Source: Desmodesmus armatus
Taxonomy: Eukaryota; Chlorophyta; Chlorophyceae; Sphaeropleales; Scenedesmaceae
Assembly: GCA_007449985.2 (NCBI GenBank)
Contig: VIIQ02000070.1
Coordinates: forward strand, 252,501-316,500
Direction of reading: 5' to 3'
Length of the DNA: 64,000 bases
This document shows, piece by piece, positions 45,959 through 58,000 of this stretch (positions within the stretch are counted from its first letter, which is position 1; each line of letters starts with the position of its first letter). Position numbers and translations under genes: made by a program. The notes under the pieces are model-generated. The model made no database searches. It was not told the origin of the DNA and saw nothing but the letters and a program-made list of their open reading frames with translations.

Positions 45959-46640
45959 CTACCAACCCTATGTTGCTGCCACTTTGCTCTGGAGGAGAAG
46001 CTTGCAGAGGCACCTCAAATGTACAGCGCACGCTCCATTGATCGATAAAGTAAGGTGAGAGCAGCAGGGACTGCTTGTACATGCACGACAGCCTACAGAC
46101 TGACATGATGATAGCACAGCAGCTGTGCCTGTGCGTCATGCTCACCAAGCCAGCACTCCCCATCACCAGACAAGGGGTGCTGCGGCGCCGTTTGCGCAGG
46201 CATAGACACGCCCAAGTGGACACTGCTGTGGTTTAAAACCCTCTATAGTGGGGTTGGCAATCTGCGCCAATCCGCTATGGACTTGTCACTACACACATAA
46301 CGCCTTGCTATGCGGGGCGTCATGCTGTTGGGCAGTGAAGTGTCAGGGTTGCTGCCATCAATAGAACAGCTGAGCACATGCCAGCTCTGCTGTTTGCATG
46401 CTGCATGACCTTGCAGGGTGGTGGGGTGGGTGCACGGGGAGGGGGGCGGGGCTACCAACCTATCTGTTGCTGTACTTTATCCTTCCCAGTCAAATGATGC
46501 AGGGGTGCCAAGAAGTGTGGTGCACGCTCCACTTGTGGCTACTGCTGATGGTTGGCAGCAAGGTGATAACAGCAGGAGATGCTTAGGCATGCACAACATT
46601 CAAGGCTGCCTCAGTTGATGCTGCTGTGGCATTGTGCAGG
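45420..46640. repeat. Long-unit tandem repeat, three copies of a ~220-bp core
   Basis: The core GGGGTGCTGCGGCGCCGTTT, then ACACGCCCAAGTGGACACTG, then TGTTGGGCAGTGAAGTGTCA occurs at about 45,420-45,645, 45,650-45,862 and 46,143-46,365. Copies 2 and 3 extend into a longer unit of about 495 bp with a poly-G tract (45,928-45,958 in one) and GGGCTACCAACC. Confidence 0.8.
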
Positions 46641-46779
46641 AGTGGCGGTACAGAGTAAGTAATTCTTGCGCTGGCAATGACCACCACCATGTAGCACATC
46701 GGCGTGTCAGGTGCCAATAGTACAAGCGCTGGCAGCTAGTCACTCGCCATGCGTGCATGAATCCTGCAGGTCAATTCAG

Positions 46780-47000
46780 TTCCTGCAAGTCAAGGGACGA
46801 ATTCGCAGCAGCACCGTGCCCTTCGGGCGGCTGCCAGAAGCCTCCTGAGGGCTTTGGAAGGAGTTTGTGCGCTGGTCCTACGTAGCTGTCACCTGCTTCA
46901 CCCCCACGGTGATTGGGGGCATGCCATGCCATGCTCAGTGAGCATGGCATTCATGCACCATGCTCATGCAGCTGACCAACTACAGCCTGCACTGGTGATG
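46780..47000 (+). pseudogene. Degenerate copy of the Z-ISO last exon
   Basis: About 220 bases match exon 6: GTGCCCTTCGG, then GAAGGAGTTTGTGCGCTGGT, then ACTACAGCCTGCACTGGTGA. It has frameshifts and an internal palindrome (ATGCCATGCTCAGTGAGCAT at about 46,925). It lies 2.3 kb downstream of the real exon, in the Z-ISO/kinesin intergenic region, and cannot encode the domain. Confidence 0.8.
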
Positions 47001-47450
47001 GGTGTTGAATTGTGCGGGTTCTTTGTAATGTCAGTTTATTGCTGAGGGGTTTGGTTTTCAGAGTCAATATTGTGGTTGGTGGTGGGGTTTGCACCCGAAC
47101 TGACTCACTGAGCTCGAGCCAGGCAAAACTCGGAGGGGGAGGCTGCTGCTCAATAGCTGCAGAGCAAAGCACACTACAGCATGGTTCTTGTGTCATTACT
47201 AAAGGGGTTAGCAGCAGCTCTGCAACACAGCATGGCTCTGAGCTGTGACACAGAGCCTGTTGCAGTTGTGCATGACAGTTGAGAGCTGTCCCATTTGAAT
47301 ACAGGGCAGCCCTGCACAACCACTCCACTGGTATGCATCTCATGCAGATATCCAGTGCATTCAAGATTCCAAGTCTTACATTCAGTCAGACAGGCAGCCG
47401 TCCGCATTTCGACAAATTCATTCACCCATCAGAGCGTTCAGGCAGCTGCG

Positions 47451-49309
47451 ATGTCAGACTCCACCAGCGAACGTGATCCAGACGAAGACATGACTGTTGA
47501 AATAGATGGACGGCTCTCGGCGATCATGCCACGGTGTGTGCTCTGCTCACCACTGCTGTTGTTGCAGTGCTGTTGTTGCTGTTGGTCCCAAGCTTATCAT
47601 TCGGTGCCTGTCTTGGAGCTTGATAGCAGGAACGTATATGTACCAAGCCATTTAGCAACTCTAGGGGCTCACGTGCCCTGATTGTCTGTCTCTCTCTGGG
47701 GGTGTGCTTGCTCTGCTCGCAGCAAACTGTTTCAGGACGATGCTGCAGTCAAGAGCGGCCTTCTGCAGGTGTTTGTGCGCATGAAGCCAGTTCCAGATTC
47801 AACAGAGACCTGCATGCAGCTGGATCAGAACCAGCTGCTGAAGGCAACATGGTGCGCAGATGCAGCAGTACAGCGTGAGAATGAGGGAGGGAGGATGATC
47901 AGAACCAGCACAGAATTGGCAATGACAACCAACACAGCAGCAGCAGCTCAGTCTGCAGCTGCCTGGGATCATAAGGCAGGCACTTGCAGCGCAGCAGCAG
48001 CAGCCGCAGGACCTGGGGGCAGGCGCTATGCTGCTGGCAAAATCCCCTCAGCCTGATGCATCCGCATTTGGGGAGCCACATCCCTGACCAGCCCTTTGAT
48101 GCATTTTAGCTAGCTGGTGGCTGGCTGGCTGCCATCAAGTCATTCTTGCTCGCGCGCAGCTGGCGCACAACCATGCTGCGCCGCGCGCCCTGCATGGTGC
48201 ACTGCACGACTTGCTGTGCTGTGCCGCCTGCACTGGCATCACCACAACGCACCGCACTGCCAAAAAATTCTTTCCGAGCAATCAGCACATCATGGCCATC
48301 ATGTGTTCCATTGTGTTCCATTTTCCTGCCTGCAGGCGCAACAAGGAGGCAGTATATAAGTTCTCCAGGTGTTTCTGCAGGAGGCGGCCCAGGCAGACAT
48401 ATACGAGGGCACCACAGCAGCACTGGTGCGCAGCTGACAGGGCTACAGTAGTTTATGAAATGGAGAACATGGCATGCAGCGCCGAGCATCCCCATGCGCA
48501 GCAGCAGCAGCAGCAAGTGCAGACAGGTAGGGTTTTGGGAGCAGTAGTAGCAGCAGCAGTACAGTCGTACACGCCAACTGGTTCCCTCTCTTGAGGGGGT
48601 CGTGCTGCAGCGGCAGCCGCCTTGAGCAGCCACAGCTAACGTTGGAAAAGACGCTGTGAGAACAATTCCTCCGGGCCTAAACCCTAAACCCTAGCGTGAA
48701 CATGTACCCCAAAATGCAGGCAACCCATCAATCATGCAGTGCCTTTCTTGTGATGGCAGGTGGAGGATCTGTTGCAGCAGCGCCAGCCGTCGGCAGTGGT
48801 GATGGCGTATGGGGTGACAAACGCGGGCAAGACACACACCATGCAGGGGACACCAGACCAGCGGGGTTGGTGCCTCAGGCCCTGGCACACATATTCCAGG
48901 TGGGGTGCTGATGCGGGGGGGGGGGGGGGGGGGGAGCTGGTGTGCGGGGGGTTGGGGGGGGGGGAGCTGGTGCGCGGGGTGTGGAGGGGGGGGGGAGCTG
49001 GTGCGCGGGGGGTTGGGGAGGGGGGGCAGCTGGTGCGCGGGGTTTGGGAGGGGGGGGGAGCTGGTGCGCGGGGTTTAGGAGGGGGGAGAGCTGGTGCGCA
49101 GGGGGTTGGGGAGGGATGGGTGGCGGGGTGCTGGTGCACGCGCGGGGGTCCCCCCCCCCCCCCCCCGGGGGGGGGGGGGGGGGGGTGGTGCGCGGAGCGG
49201 GTTGCGGGTGCGCCCAATTGGGTGGGAGCTGAAAATGAAGAGGCGGCGGCTGTGAGAGTCACACCAATCATGATACACGGCTAATGCTTGGGTGTTTCTG
49301 TTGCCCGTG

Positions 49310-49353
<44 letters not shown>

Positions 49354-52300
49354 CTACAGAGCTGCACAGCTGGCATGAAGGTCAGCCTGTCAGTCATGGA
49401 GATCTACAATGAGGCCATTCACGACCTGCTGGCTGCTCCCATGGTGCGGCTGGGCAAGCCTGCTGCCCTGAAGCTGAAGGAGGACAAGGCGGGACACATC
49501 ACAGTGCCTGGGCTGTCAGAGGTGGGTTTTTTTGGGGGGGGGGGGGGGGGGCTGGCGAGTTAGGGGGGGGGGGGATGTGCAGGTAAGCTGCCCATCCACC
49601 TGCAGCTGGGGCACACTGAATGGCAGCTGAGCTGGCACCTGGAAAAATAGGCACTTCAGTAGCTGATAGGTTTGTAGGCCAGGGCTCAAGGGCCTGAAGC
49701 AGCAGTGCGTATTGTTGCATGACAGCAGCAGGCAGGGTTGCTGCCCTGAAGCTGAAGGAGGACAAGGCAGGACACATCACAGTGCGGGGCTGTCAGAGGT
49801 GGGTGGGTGGGTGGGTGGGTTGGTGGGTGGGTGGTGGGCTGGATTTGGGGGGGGGGGGGGCGGTGATGTGCAGGCAAGTTGTCCATTCTCCTGGTTTGCT
49901 TGAGCACACTGGCAGCATTTGATTTGGCACATGGCAAAACCAGGCAGGGCTGCTGCCCTGAAGTTGAAGGAGGACAAGGCAGGACACGTCACAGTGCCCG
50001 GACTGTCAGAGGTGGGTGGACTGGAGGGTTGGGTGGGGGAAAGGCGGGGGGGGGGGGTGCCTTGCAGATATTGTCATCCTTCGTAATGGGCAAAGGCATG
50101 ATACCACATCACAGTGCGGGGCTGTCAGAGGTGAGTGGGCGGGCAAGATTGGGGCGCTGGGGTTTGTGCTCACTGTGCACAGCCACCACAAGCACAACGC
50201 GCCGCTGCGCTTGTTGTGACCGTGTTCTGCAGCCGCCCAGGAGAATTGCTAGTGGCACATGTGTGGGTGAGAACTTTCGAAAGCATTGCACCCAAACTTG
50301 CTGCTACTGTGGCCCCTGCTCCTATAATACGTGACCTGCACCTCCCCCCTCTGCACCCCCCTTCCCCCTCACTTGCACCCCACCACACTCTGCTTTACCC
50401 CACCCCACCCATCCCTGCACCCTCCCAGGGGTGTGTGTGTGAGCAGCATGCGTGAGGCCCAGGAGCTGCTGCGCAGGGCAGCCAAGGCACAGCCTGCGTC
50501 CCAACTTTTCAACAGCAGTCCCCCTGGTGGGCCGGCTGTTGCCGCCTCCCTGCCCATATCTGACCTGCACCCTTGCTCCCCCCTTTGATGTACACGCTCA
50601 GCCACCCGTTTGCACCGTCAGCCTCCCCCCCCCTCACCCCCTGCACCATCACTGTCACCCCCCCCCCTCCCCGCAACCCCGATCCCCCCCCCCCAGGTTG
50701 TGTGAGCAGCATGCGTGAGGCCCAGGAGTTGCTGCGCAGGGCAGCCAAGGCCCGCCAGTCCTCAGGGACCAACGCAAACGAACGATCCAGCAGAGCCACG
50801 CAGTCATCACGGTGAGCAGCTTGTGTGTGTAAGCTGGCTCTTTGAGGGGTGTTCAAGCGTAGCCTGAACCATGTCACAGTAACAGTAAGTAGCTAGAGTG
50901 CATGCATGTGCTGTAATGCGCCCAGAACCGTCCTGCCAGGACCCAAAACGATGACGTCTGGAGGGAAGGCCAGGCTGTGTGTGTGTGGGGGGGGGGGGGG
51001 GGCTATTGCCCCAACGTGGAAGGGGCTATACCAGTGAAAGATACGTTGGCGTAGGAAGCGCGGCGGGGGCTGTGCCTCGTAGCGATGCGGACAACAGGGC
51101 ACGGATGTCGCGTTGCTGCAACCCACTGTGTACTACATCAACATGGTCGAAGCCGAGTGCTTCTCATGTACGATTAACCACTTTGGTTGCTACCTCCCAT
51201 CACACCGCATGCCTGCTTGTCTTCGCTGTAGGTCAAAGTGGGCCCGGCCAGCACAGCTGGCACTAAGCAGGACACCCCAGCAGCAGCAGCAGCAGCAGCA
51301 CCCGTGACCGGCGGCCTGTTGACACACCTACAGCAGCGGCAGGCCAAGCAGCAGCGGCAGCTGCAGGGGTGGCGGCACTGCCAGCTGTGCTTTGTCGACC
51401 TGGCTGGATGTGAGAGGGTCAAACGCACCGGCAACTTTGGGGCGCGTCTCAAGTGAGTGGCGGAGGGTGGTGTCTTGCGCTGTTGTGCAGTGGGTTTTTG
51501 TATGTTGGCAAAACTCATCCTGCAGTGCATGCCTTGGTTCCACTTAGTCAATTGAGGGGTGGCGGCACTGCCAGCTGTGCTTTGTTGACCTGCTGGGTGT
51601 GAGAGGGTCAAAGGCACGGCAACTTTGGGGCGCGTCTCAAGTGAGTGGCAGAGGGTGACTGCTTGCGGTGTTTTGCAGCCTGCAGATGGTATTTGTAGGG
51701 AAGACTATCTGTTGTGTCTCTTGTATTTTTTGGTTTTGTGTCTCTTGTAGGTAACCTAACCGCCTGGTGGTGCGCTGTATGGCACCCAGGTAGAATTGTT
51801 GCTATATGAACAAGGAACCTGCTGAGAAAATGTGTAATGATGATGATGACGACTCATCCTGCAGCTCATGTCCTGGTGTCACTTGGTCATAAGAAGCATT
51901 GCTGTCACATCCAGGCATGCTGTCTGCCTGTGCTGGCGGGGTGGCGGAGGGTGATAGCTTGCCTTCACCTGCTTGTGCTGCAGGGACAGTGCCGCAAGCC
52001 TGCCACCGAGAGGTGTTGTGGTACGCCAGTACGTAGCCCGCACCACGCTGCCAAATTGAGAGTACTGCTGCACTGTGCTGTCGCTCTGGCCTACTGCTGC
52101 TGCTGCTGCTGGTGCAGGGAGAGTGTGTCCATCAACAGCTCCCTGTACGTAGACCGCATTATGCTGCCAAACATCACCGCAGTATCGTACTGCTGCTGCT
52201 GCTGCTGCTGCTGCAGGAGAGTGTGTCCATCAACAGCTCCCTGATGACACTGGCCCGTTGCCTAGAGGTGCTGCGCTACAACCAGCAGCACCCCGCAACA

Positions 52301-54973
52301 GCAGACCAGAAGGTCATTCCATACAGGGAGAGCAAGGTGAGCGCTCCCATGCGAGTTTGGTCCGGGCGCTGGGCACGTCCTGGAATAAGGCATGCTAGGC
52401 GTCCCTCATCGGTGAGGCATAGCCTCCGGCCCCTGGCAGTCAGGTAGCCTGACTGAGTTGTGTGTGGCCAGCCGGTGGGGTTTGCACCCCCTTTCACTAC
52501 AAAACACTTCAAAGAAACTGCACAGCAGACCAGAAGGTCATTCCATACACGGAGAGCAAGGTGAGCACAGCACAGCCGCAGTACAGTACCATACAGTACA
52601 GTGCAGATGTAGGGTTAGGGCCGTGAATAGGAGCGCCAGAGGCTCACTGTTGCTGCATCCGATACAGGGAGAAACAAGGTAAGCGCAGTACAGCCCAGTG
52701 CAGTACAGTACCATACAGTATTGTACAGCTGTTGTGTGAAGGTTCTGGATAGGGACGGATGAGGAACACGCGTTTGCCGTAAAGATACACAGACATAGGC
52801 AGCAGGGCGCAGGGGCCGGGCGCCTGCTTGCAGCCACATGCTTTGTTGTGGCTGGGCTTGGGAGCTTGTATGGTTTGAGAGCAGTTGACAGCCCTGCTGG
52901 TCAGCTGAACGGAATGAGCTGATCAAGACTATCATGCATGATGGGCATTGTGGGTAAATGCACGCACATACGCAGCTGTGCACCTCTTAGGCCGAACTCT
53001 GCTGCCTGCTGACAGCCTTTTGGAAAACCAGCGTGGCGTGTGGACTGTAACGTGCCGTTTTTGGTTTGTCTGGGCCGCGAGGGTGTCTGCATGTGTGATG
53101 TGTGCTTGCAGGCATGTGTGCTGACACATTTCTTGGAAACTTGTGGCACGGCTGCTGCTGCAGGTGACGCATCTGTTCAAGGACGTGCTGCACGGCCATG
53201 GGCGCTTTGTGATGGTGGTGAACGTCAATCCAGCAGCGGACGAGTTCAATGAGACCAAACGCGTGCTGCAGGTAGGGCTGGTGTGAGGAGGGGGTTGAGG
53301 GGGGGGGGGGGGGCAATGACGGCAGCATGGAAGGGCTGCAAGCAGCAGCAACAGCAGCAGCAGGCGGCTCAGGTGGTGGGGGCCGTGTCATGGTGTCAAC
53401 GAGGGTAGTTTGATGGTGCAAGGGGCATCCACTTGAAAGCAGCACCCCTCAACAACCAGCAGCGGACGAGTTCAATGTGACCAAACTCATGCTGCAGGTA
53501 GGGCTGGTGTGGGGGAGGTGGGTCAGGGGGACCGTGTGCGGATGCTGGGAGGGTACTGCAGTTATCATTGAGGAAGCCTGATGGGATCCAAGGGGGTGAG
53601 GTGGGTGCACCGTGTGACCACTCTCGTGGAGGTTGTGTGTTGGTGGTTGGATGGGGCAGGGCAGCCACTTGAAAGCAGCATCCCTCAGCAACCCAGCAGC
53701 GGACGAGTTCAGCGAGACCAAACGCGTGCTGCAGGTAGGGCTGGTGTGGGGGGGAGGTGGGTCAGGGGGACCGTGTGCGGATGTTGGGAGGATACTGCAG
53801 TTCTCACTGACCAAGCTTTACGAGAGTTGACATCTACAGTCTCTAGTCTTTACCCCCCCCCCCCCAATTTCGACACACAACACCACACTGTGTTTCCTGC
53901 AGTACGCTGCGCTGGCCAGCAAGGTCACCCTATGCCGAATTCTTTACCCCCGCCCGGGTTTAATTCACTAGTATGGGGCGAACGGCGGGAAAAGGGGGGT
54001 ATGGGGCGGCGAAGCCGCCCCGAAAATCGGGTGAATTGAAGTGAATTGAAGTCAATTCACGCGCGTCAGCGCGTGAATTGACAAGCGTGCGTGTGTCACG
54101 TGGCTTAGGCGCGCTAATTTGGTAGAGAGCCCTGGCTGCCATGAAGTGGCTTGTGCAATCCATTTGTTGACTGCATGTGATGTATGATATGTCCGGGACT
54201 AATCCAAAGTCCTCTGTCAAGTTGCTTGGTTGCTGTACGTTGATTCATGCTTGTTGAGCTATGACAAACTGCTGCCTGCACAGTCCAAAATCCATCCTGC
54301 AACCACTCCTTTGCTTGCACCACACAAGTGCTGGCATCAGAGGCATGTCAACATGGCTGTTTATCGCAAACAAGTATGCCGGGCCACATGTGGCACATAT
54401 ACAGCCCATTAACCAGGTTATACCACAGAGAAAAAGGTACATGTCATGCTAATGATTACTGTGGACAAAACATGCTAGTAGCACGTGTCACATAGGACCA
54501 CTTCGACATCACACAACCAAACACAACCAAATCACAAGCACACAACTGCCTTTCTGGCAACCTGAGCACTTGCAGAAGGTGCACTCATGCTTGTGTGCAG
54601 GCAACGCATGCTTGTGTGCATGCGTTGCCTGCACACCTCCGGCGAATGCACTTGCTGCATCTACTGTCAGAGGCTGATCTCGCGGCAGCTGGCCAGCTGC
54701 TACCTGCTGCTGCATCCTCACCAGTGTGCGTAGCACACTCTTCTTGTTGGCCCGAGCACCACCCTTCCCTGGACCCCTTGGTTGGCTGCTTACTGCTGCA
54801 CTGGTGCTGCACTGGGCTTCCCAAAGATACTCTGCCAAGCCATTTCTGCTGGACATTGCCCCTGCCTGCTGCTGCTGCTGCTTCAACAGCAGCAGCATCT
54901 TCCTTACTGCAGCCAGCGGCTGCTCCATCTGTACTTGCAGCAGCAACAGCAACAGCAGCAGCCTCCATTGCTG

Positions 54974-55008
<35 letters not shown>

Positions 55009-58000
55009 TGCTGCCCTCCATTGCTGCCAGCAGCAGCAGCGGCAGCAGCAGCTGCTGCCCGCCATTGCTGCCAGCAGCAGCAGCAGCTGCAGCCCCTCCA
55101 TTGCTGCCAGCAGCAGCAGCTGCTGCCATTGCTGCTCTGTCCTGAACTTGCTGGGTAGCTAGTGACTGCCCGTGCTGGATGCTGACCTTGGTGAAGTGCT
55201 TCCTAAGCTGCAAGACCTGCTTGTAGGTGAATGCCTTTCCAGCCCCATGCAACAGTGGCACCTGTGCATTCCAAGCATCTGGCATGGCGGCCCTGAAGTC
55301 AACACTGCTTGCTAGCAGCCTCAGAGAGGTTGCTGCCGTCGGCTGGAAGAAACTGGGGCAGCAGCTGCATGAACAGTTGCTGCTCCTCCTCTCCTCGCAC
55401 CTCACCCACAACTGCATCAGCTGCCAACCCAGTTGCAACCCTCAGGGCAGAAGTTCTGTTGCCCAGCTGGGGGTCTGCTGCTGGCGCCACTGCTTGAGGG
55501 CTGGCTGCGTATCCTCATCTGCCCCCTTTTCACCAGCAGTGCAGCTGTTACTGTCAGCAGCCTGCGACGGCGCTGGGGGGGGGGGGTCTGCAAAGCCTGC
55601 AGCATAAAGCAGTTGCAGATACACAAAGCAGGCAGCTTGTGCGCTTGAGCAGCCATGCGCAAATCACATCCACTTGTTACATGAAGTACATTGCTGGTAT
55701 ACATACACAACACAGTCAGGCAGCCAGGTGTCGATATCTACACTGTGAAGAAAACACCAAGTGCAAAACCCTCTGCAGGGTCTCGTCTCCCCTCAGCCAC
55801 CTACACAAGTGTGTCCCAATCAATCGCTGCCCATGGGTCCTCTGCTGCCCCTCACCTGTTGCAGTGAGCTGTGCCATTTTGGCTGTGGTGAGCAGGTTGC
55901 GCTCCCCTCAAGGTTGGCTGCCTCATTCTTGGACCTGCCACACTGGCAGTGCCACAGAGTCAGCTCACTTGCTCTGGCCCACCTGCACGTACAAGTTGAC
56001 ACACGGGGTTCTGCAAACACAACAAGAAGACATCCCTGCCGAGTCAGCACCTGGCAGTATGGTTGGTACTAGCATGTACGAAGCCTCAGCTGCCGACAGC
56101 AACAGCACCAACATGCCCCAGCCCAGCCCAGCCAAGTTTGATGACCCTGCCCAGCACAGCTAGCCAGCTCAGCACTCACCACTCAGCGTGCCCTTGTGCA
56201 CCAGCTGCATCGGGTCAGAAACACCTCCACGCAAGGCAGGGCAGGCTTGAAAGTTGAGTTCCAGCCATGTCCCAAGGGCTGAAGGTGTACTCTGCAGTCA
56301 CAGAAGCAAGGGCACAGTAGATTCAACACGGCATGCAGCACCGTCCAATCTCATGGACCCCATACTGAAAACAAGAAGCAGCGCAATGAGCGGTTGAATC
56401 ACCCCAGTGCGAGCAACCCAGCCTCAGTGGAAACAACAGCTGTCGAAGCAGTGTACTATCAACACACCACACTGCTTGAAGCTCACCGTTGTGGCTGGGG
56501 TGTCCCTAGTGTGTCATGCCCTGGCTGAACACCTTCTGCTGGCCATCCAGCAGCAGGATACAGCGGGTGCCCTGCCTCCACCCATTGCCCGGCAGTACCC
56601 CACACCGCCGGCACTTGGGGAACCTCAGCTGACCAATCTTGCAGTACCGAGTGAGTCACCTGCAGGGGAACAAAACAGACGGGTCAGGGGGGATTGCAAC
56701 ACCTGCTGTCTGCCAGTACTGCTTCGGCCCTTGTAATCTGTGCTGTTGCTGGCCAGACTCTGCTGCTGGACTCTGATGCTCCGCTGCATGCCCTGGAGAC
56801 CTCAGCACTTACGCAGGGTATTGAAGACGGCAAAGTCCTGACCATGTGTGTGGCGCTCCTGCAGCATGGCCTGCTGGGTGGTGCTGGGTGGTGTCGACAG
56901 CACCCACCAAGGCTGCAGTCATTCTGACGTGCCCTGAGCCACAGGCTGGGCAGCTCTGTGCCAGGCTTGAGATATCCACTCGTGTAGTCTATAGGGGTGT
57001 TGTCAGCTGCCAGACGTCGTCGCATGAGCTGCTCTGCTTGCTCAGCAGCAGTAGAGTGTCTGGCTGGATCACTGCCCGCTGACTTGGCTTTGCAGCGTGG
57101 CATGGGTACGAAACGTGGACTCTAATTCGTTCGAGCCGATATCGCTAGCGCACGTGGGCCAGCATGGCGCTGCGGGCCTGCTCGAGTGAATTGGATCGTG
57201 ATCAGGTTGGTGCTCAGACAGCAGCAGCACTCTCAGGCTGGCTCCGCAAGGGCTCGGACTCGTCTCTACACATGCTCAAAGGTTCCGTATCGGCCGCGGA
57301 CTGGCTGCTGGTGGACTTGGAGTGAATTGGACACCTTCAATTCACTGAGTGAATTGAACCCCATACCCCTCCCCCAACCCCTGCCCCCCTCCCCCATGCA
57401 CTGCAGTACGCTGCGCTGGCCAGCAAGGTCACCCTATGCCCAATTCTTTACCCCCCCTCCCTCCGCCTCCCCTCCCCCCCTCCCCCATGCACTGCAGTAC
57501 GCTGCGCTGGCCAGCAAGGTCACTCTATGCCTAACTCTTTACCCCCCTCCCCCCCCCCCCCCAATCCCCCATGCACTGCAGTACGCAGCGCTGGCCAGCA
57601 AGGTCACTCCATGCCCAACTTTTTACCCCCTTCCCGCCCCCTCCCCCCCCCCCCACCCCCCCACCCCCATGCACTGCAGTATGCTGCGCTGGCCAGCAAG
57701 GTCACCATGACCTCCAAGGTGGAGCACGACATACTGGTGGGGCCAGATGGGGCCTGGGTCCACACAGCTGCTGGTCTCGTGCACTCTATCCCCCCCTCGC
57801 TGCACCAGCAGCTTCATGCGCGCGACCTCTGTACCCAACTCTTCACCCCCCGTCCCTGCCAACTCTTCATCCCCCGTCCCTGCCACACACCCCACCACCA
57901 CCACCCCCAACACACTGTGTTTCCTACAGTGCGCTGCGCTGGCCAGCAAGGTCATTATGACCTCAGAAGCGAGGCACGACATACTGGTGTTACGCCCTGC

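Larger units (their letters stand above)
53956..57361. mobile_element. 3.4-kb inserted element with 14-bp terminal inverted repeats
   Basis: The left end GGGTTTAATTCACT (53,956-53,969) and the right end AGTGAATTGAACCC (57,348-57,361) are inverted repeats matching at 13 of 14 positions. Subterminal AATTCAC motifs are frequent (for example the palindrome GTCAATTCACGCG/CGCGTGAATTGAC at about 54,053-54,081; also near 57,330-57,345). The element interrupts the ghost-exon array of a kinesin intron: both flanks are the same C-rich linker type. A target duplication cannot be defined in C-rich sequence. No transposase signature was recognised. Confidence 0.6.

Noticed and set aside
48355..48375. Apparent frameshift in the kinesin at KFS/VFLQEAAQ
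   Set aside because: An in-frame stop just upstream and a TTCTCCAG acceptor show that the exon more simply starts at 48,369, so no indel is needed there.
48901..49284. Gly/Ala-rich plus-strand frame
   Set aside because: It is generated by the G-rich minisatellite in a kinesin intron.
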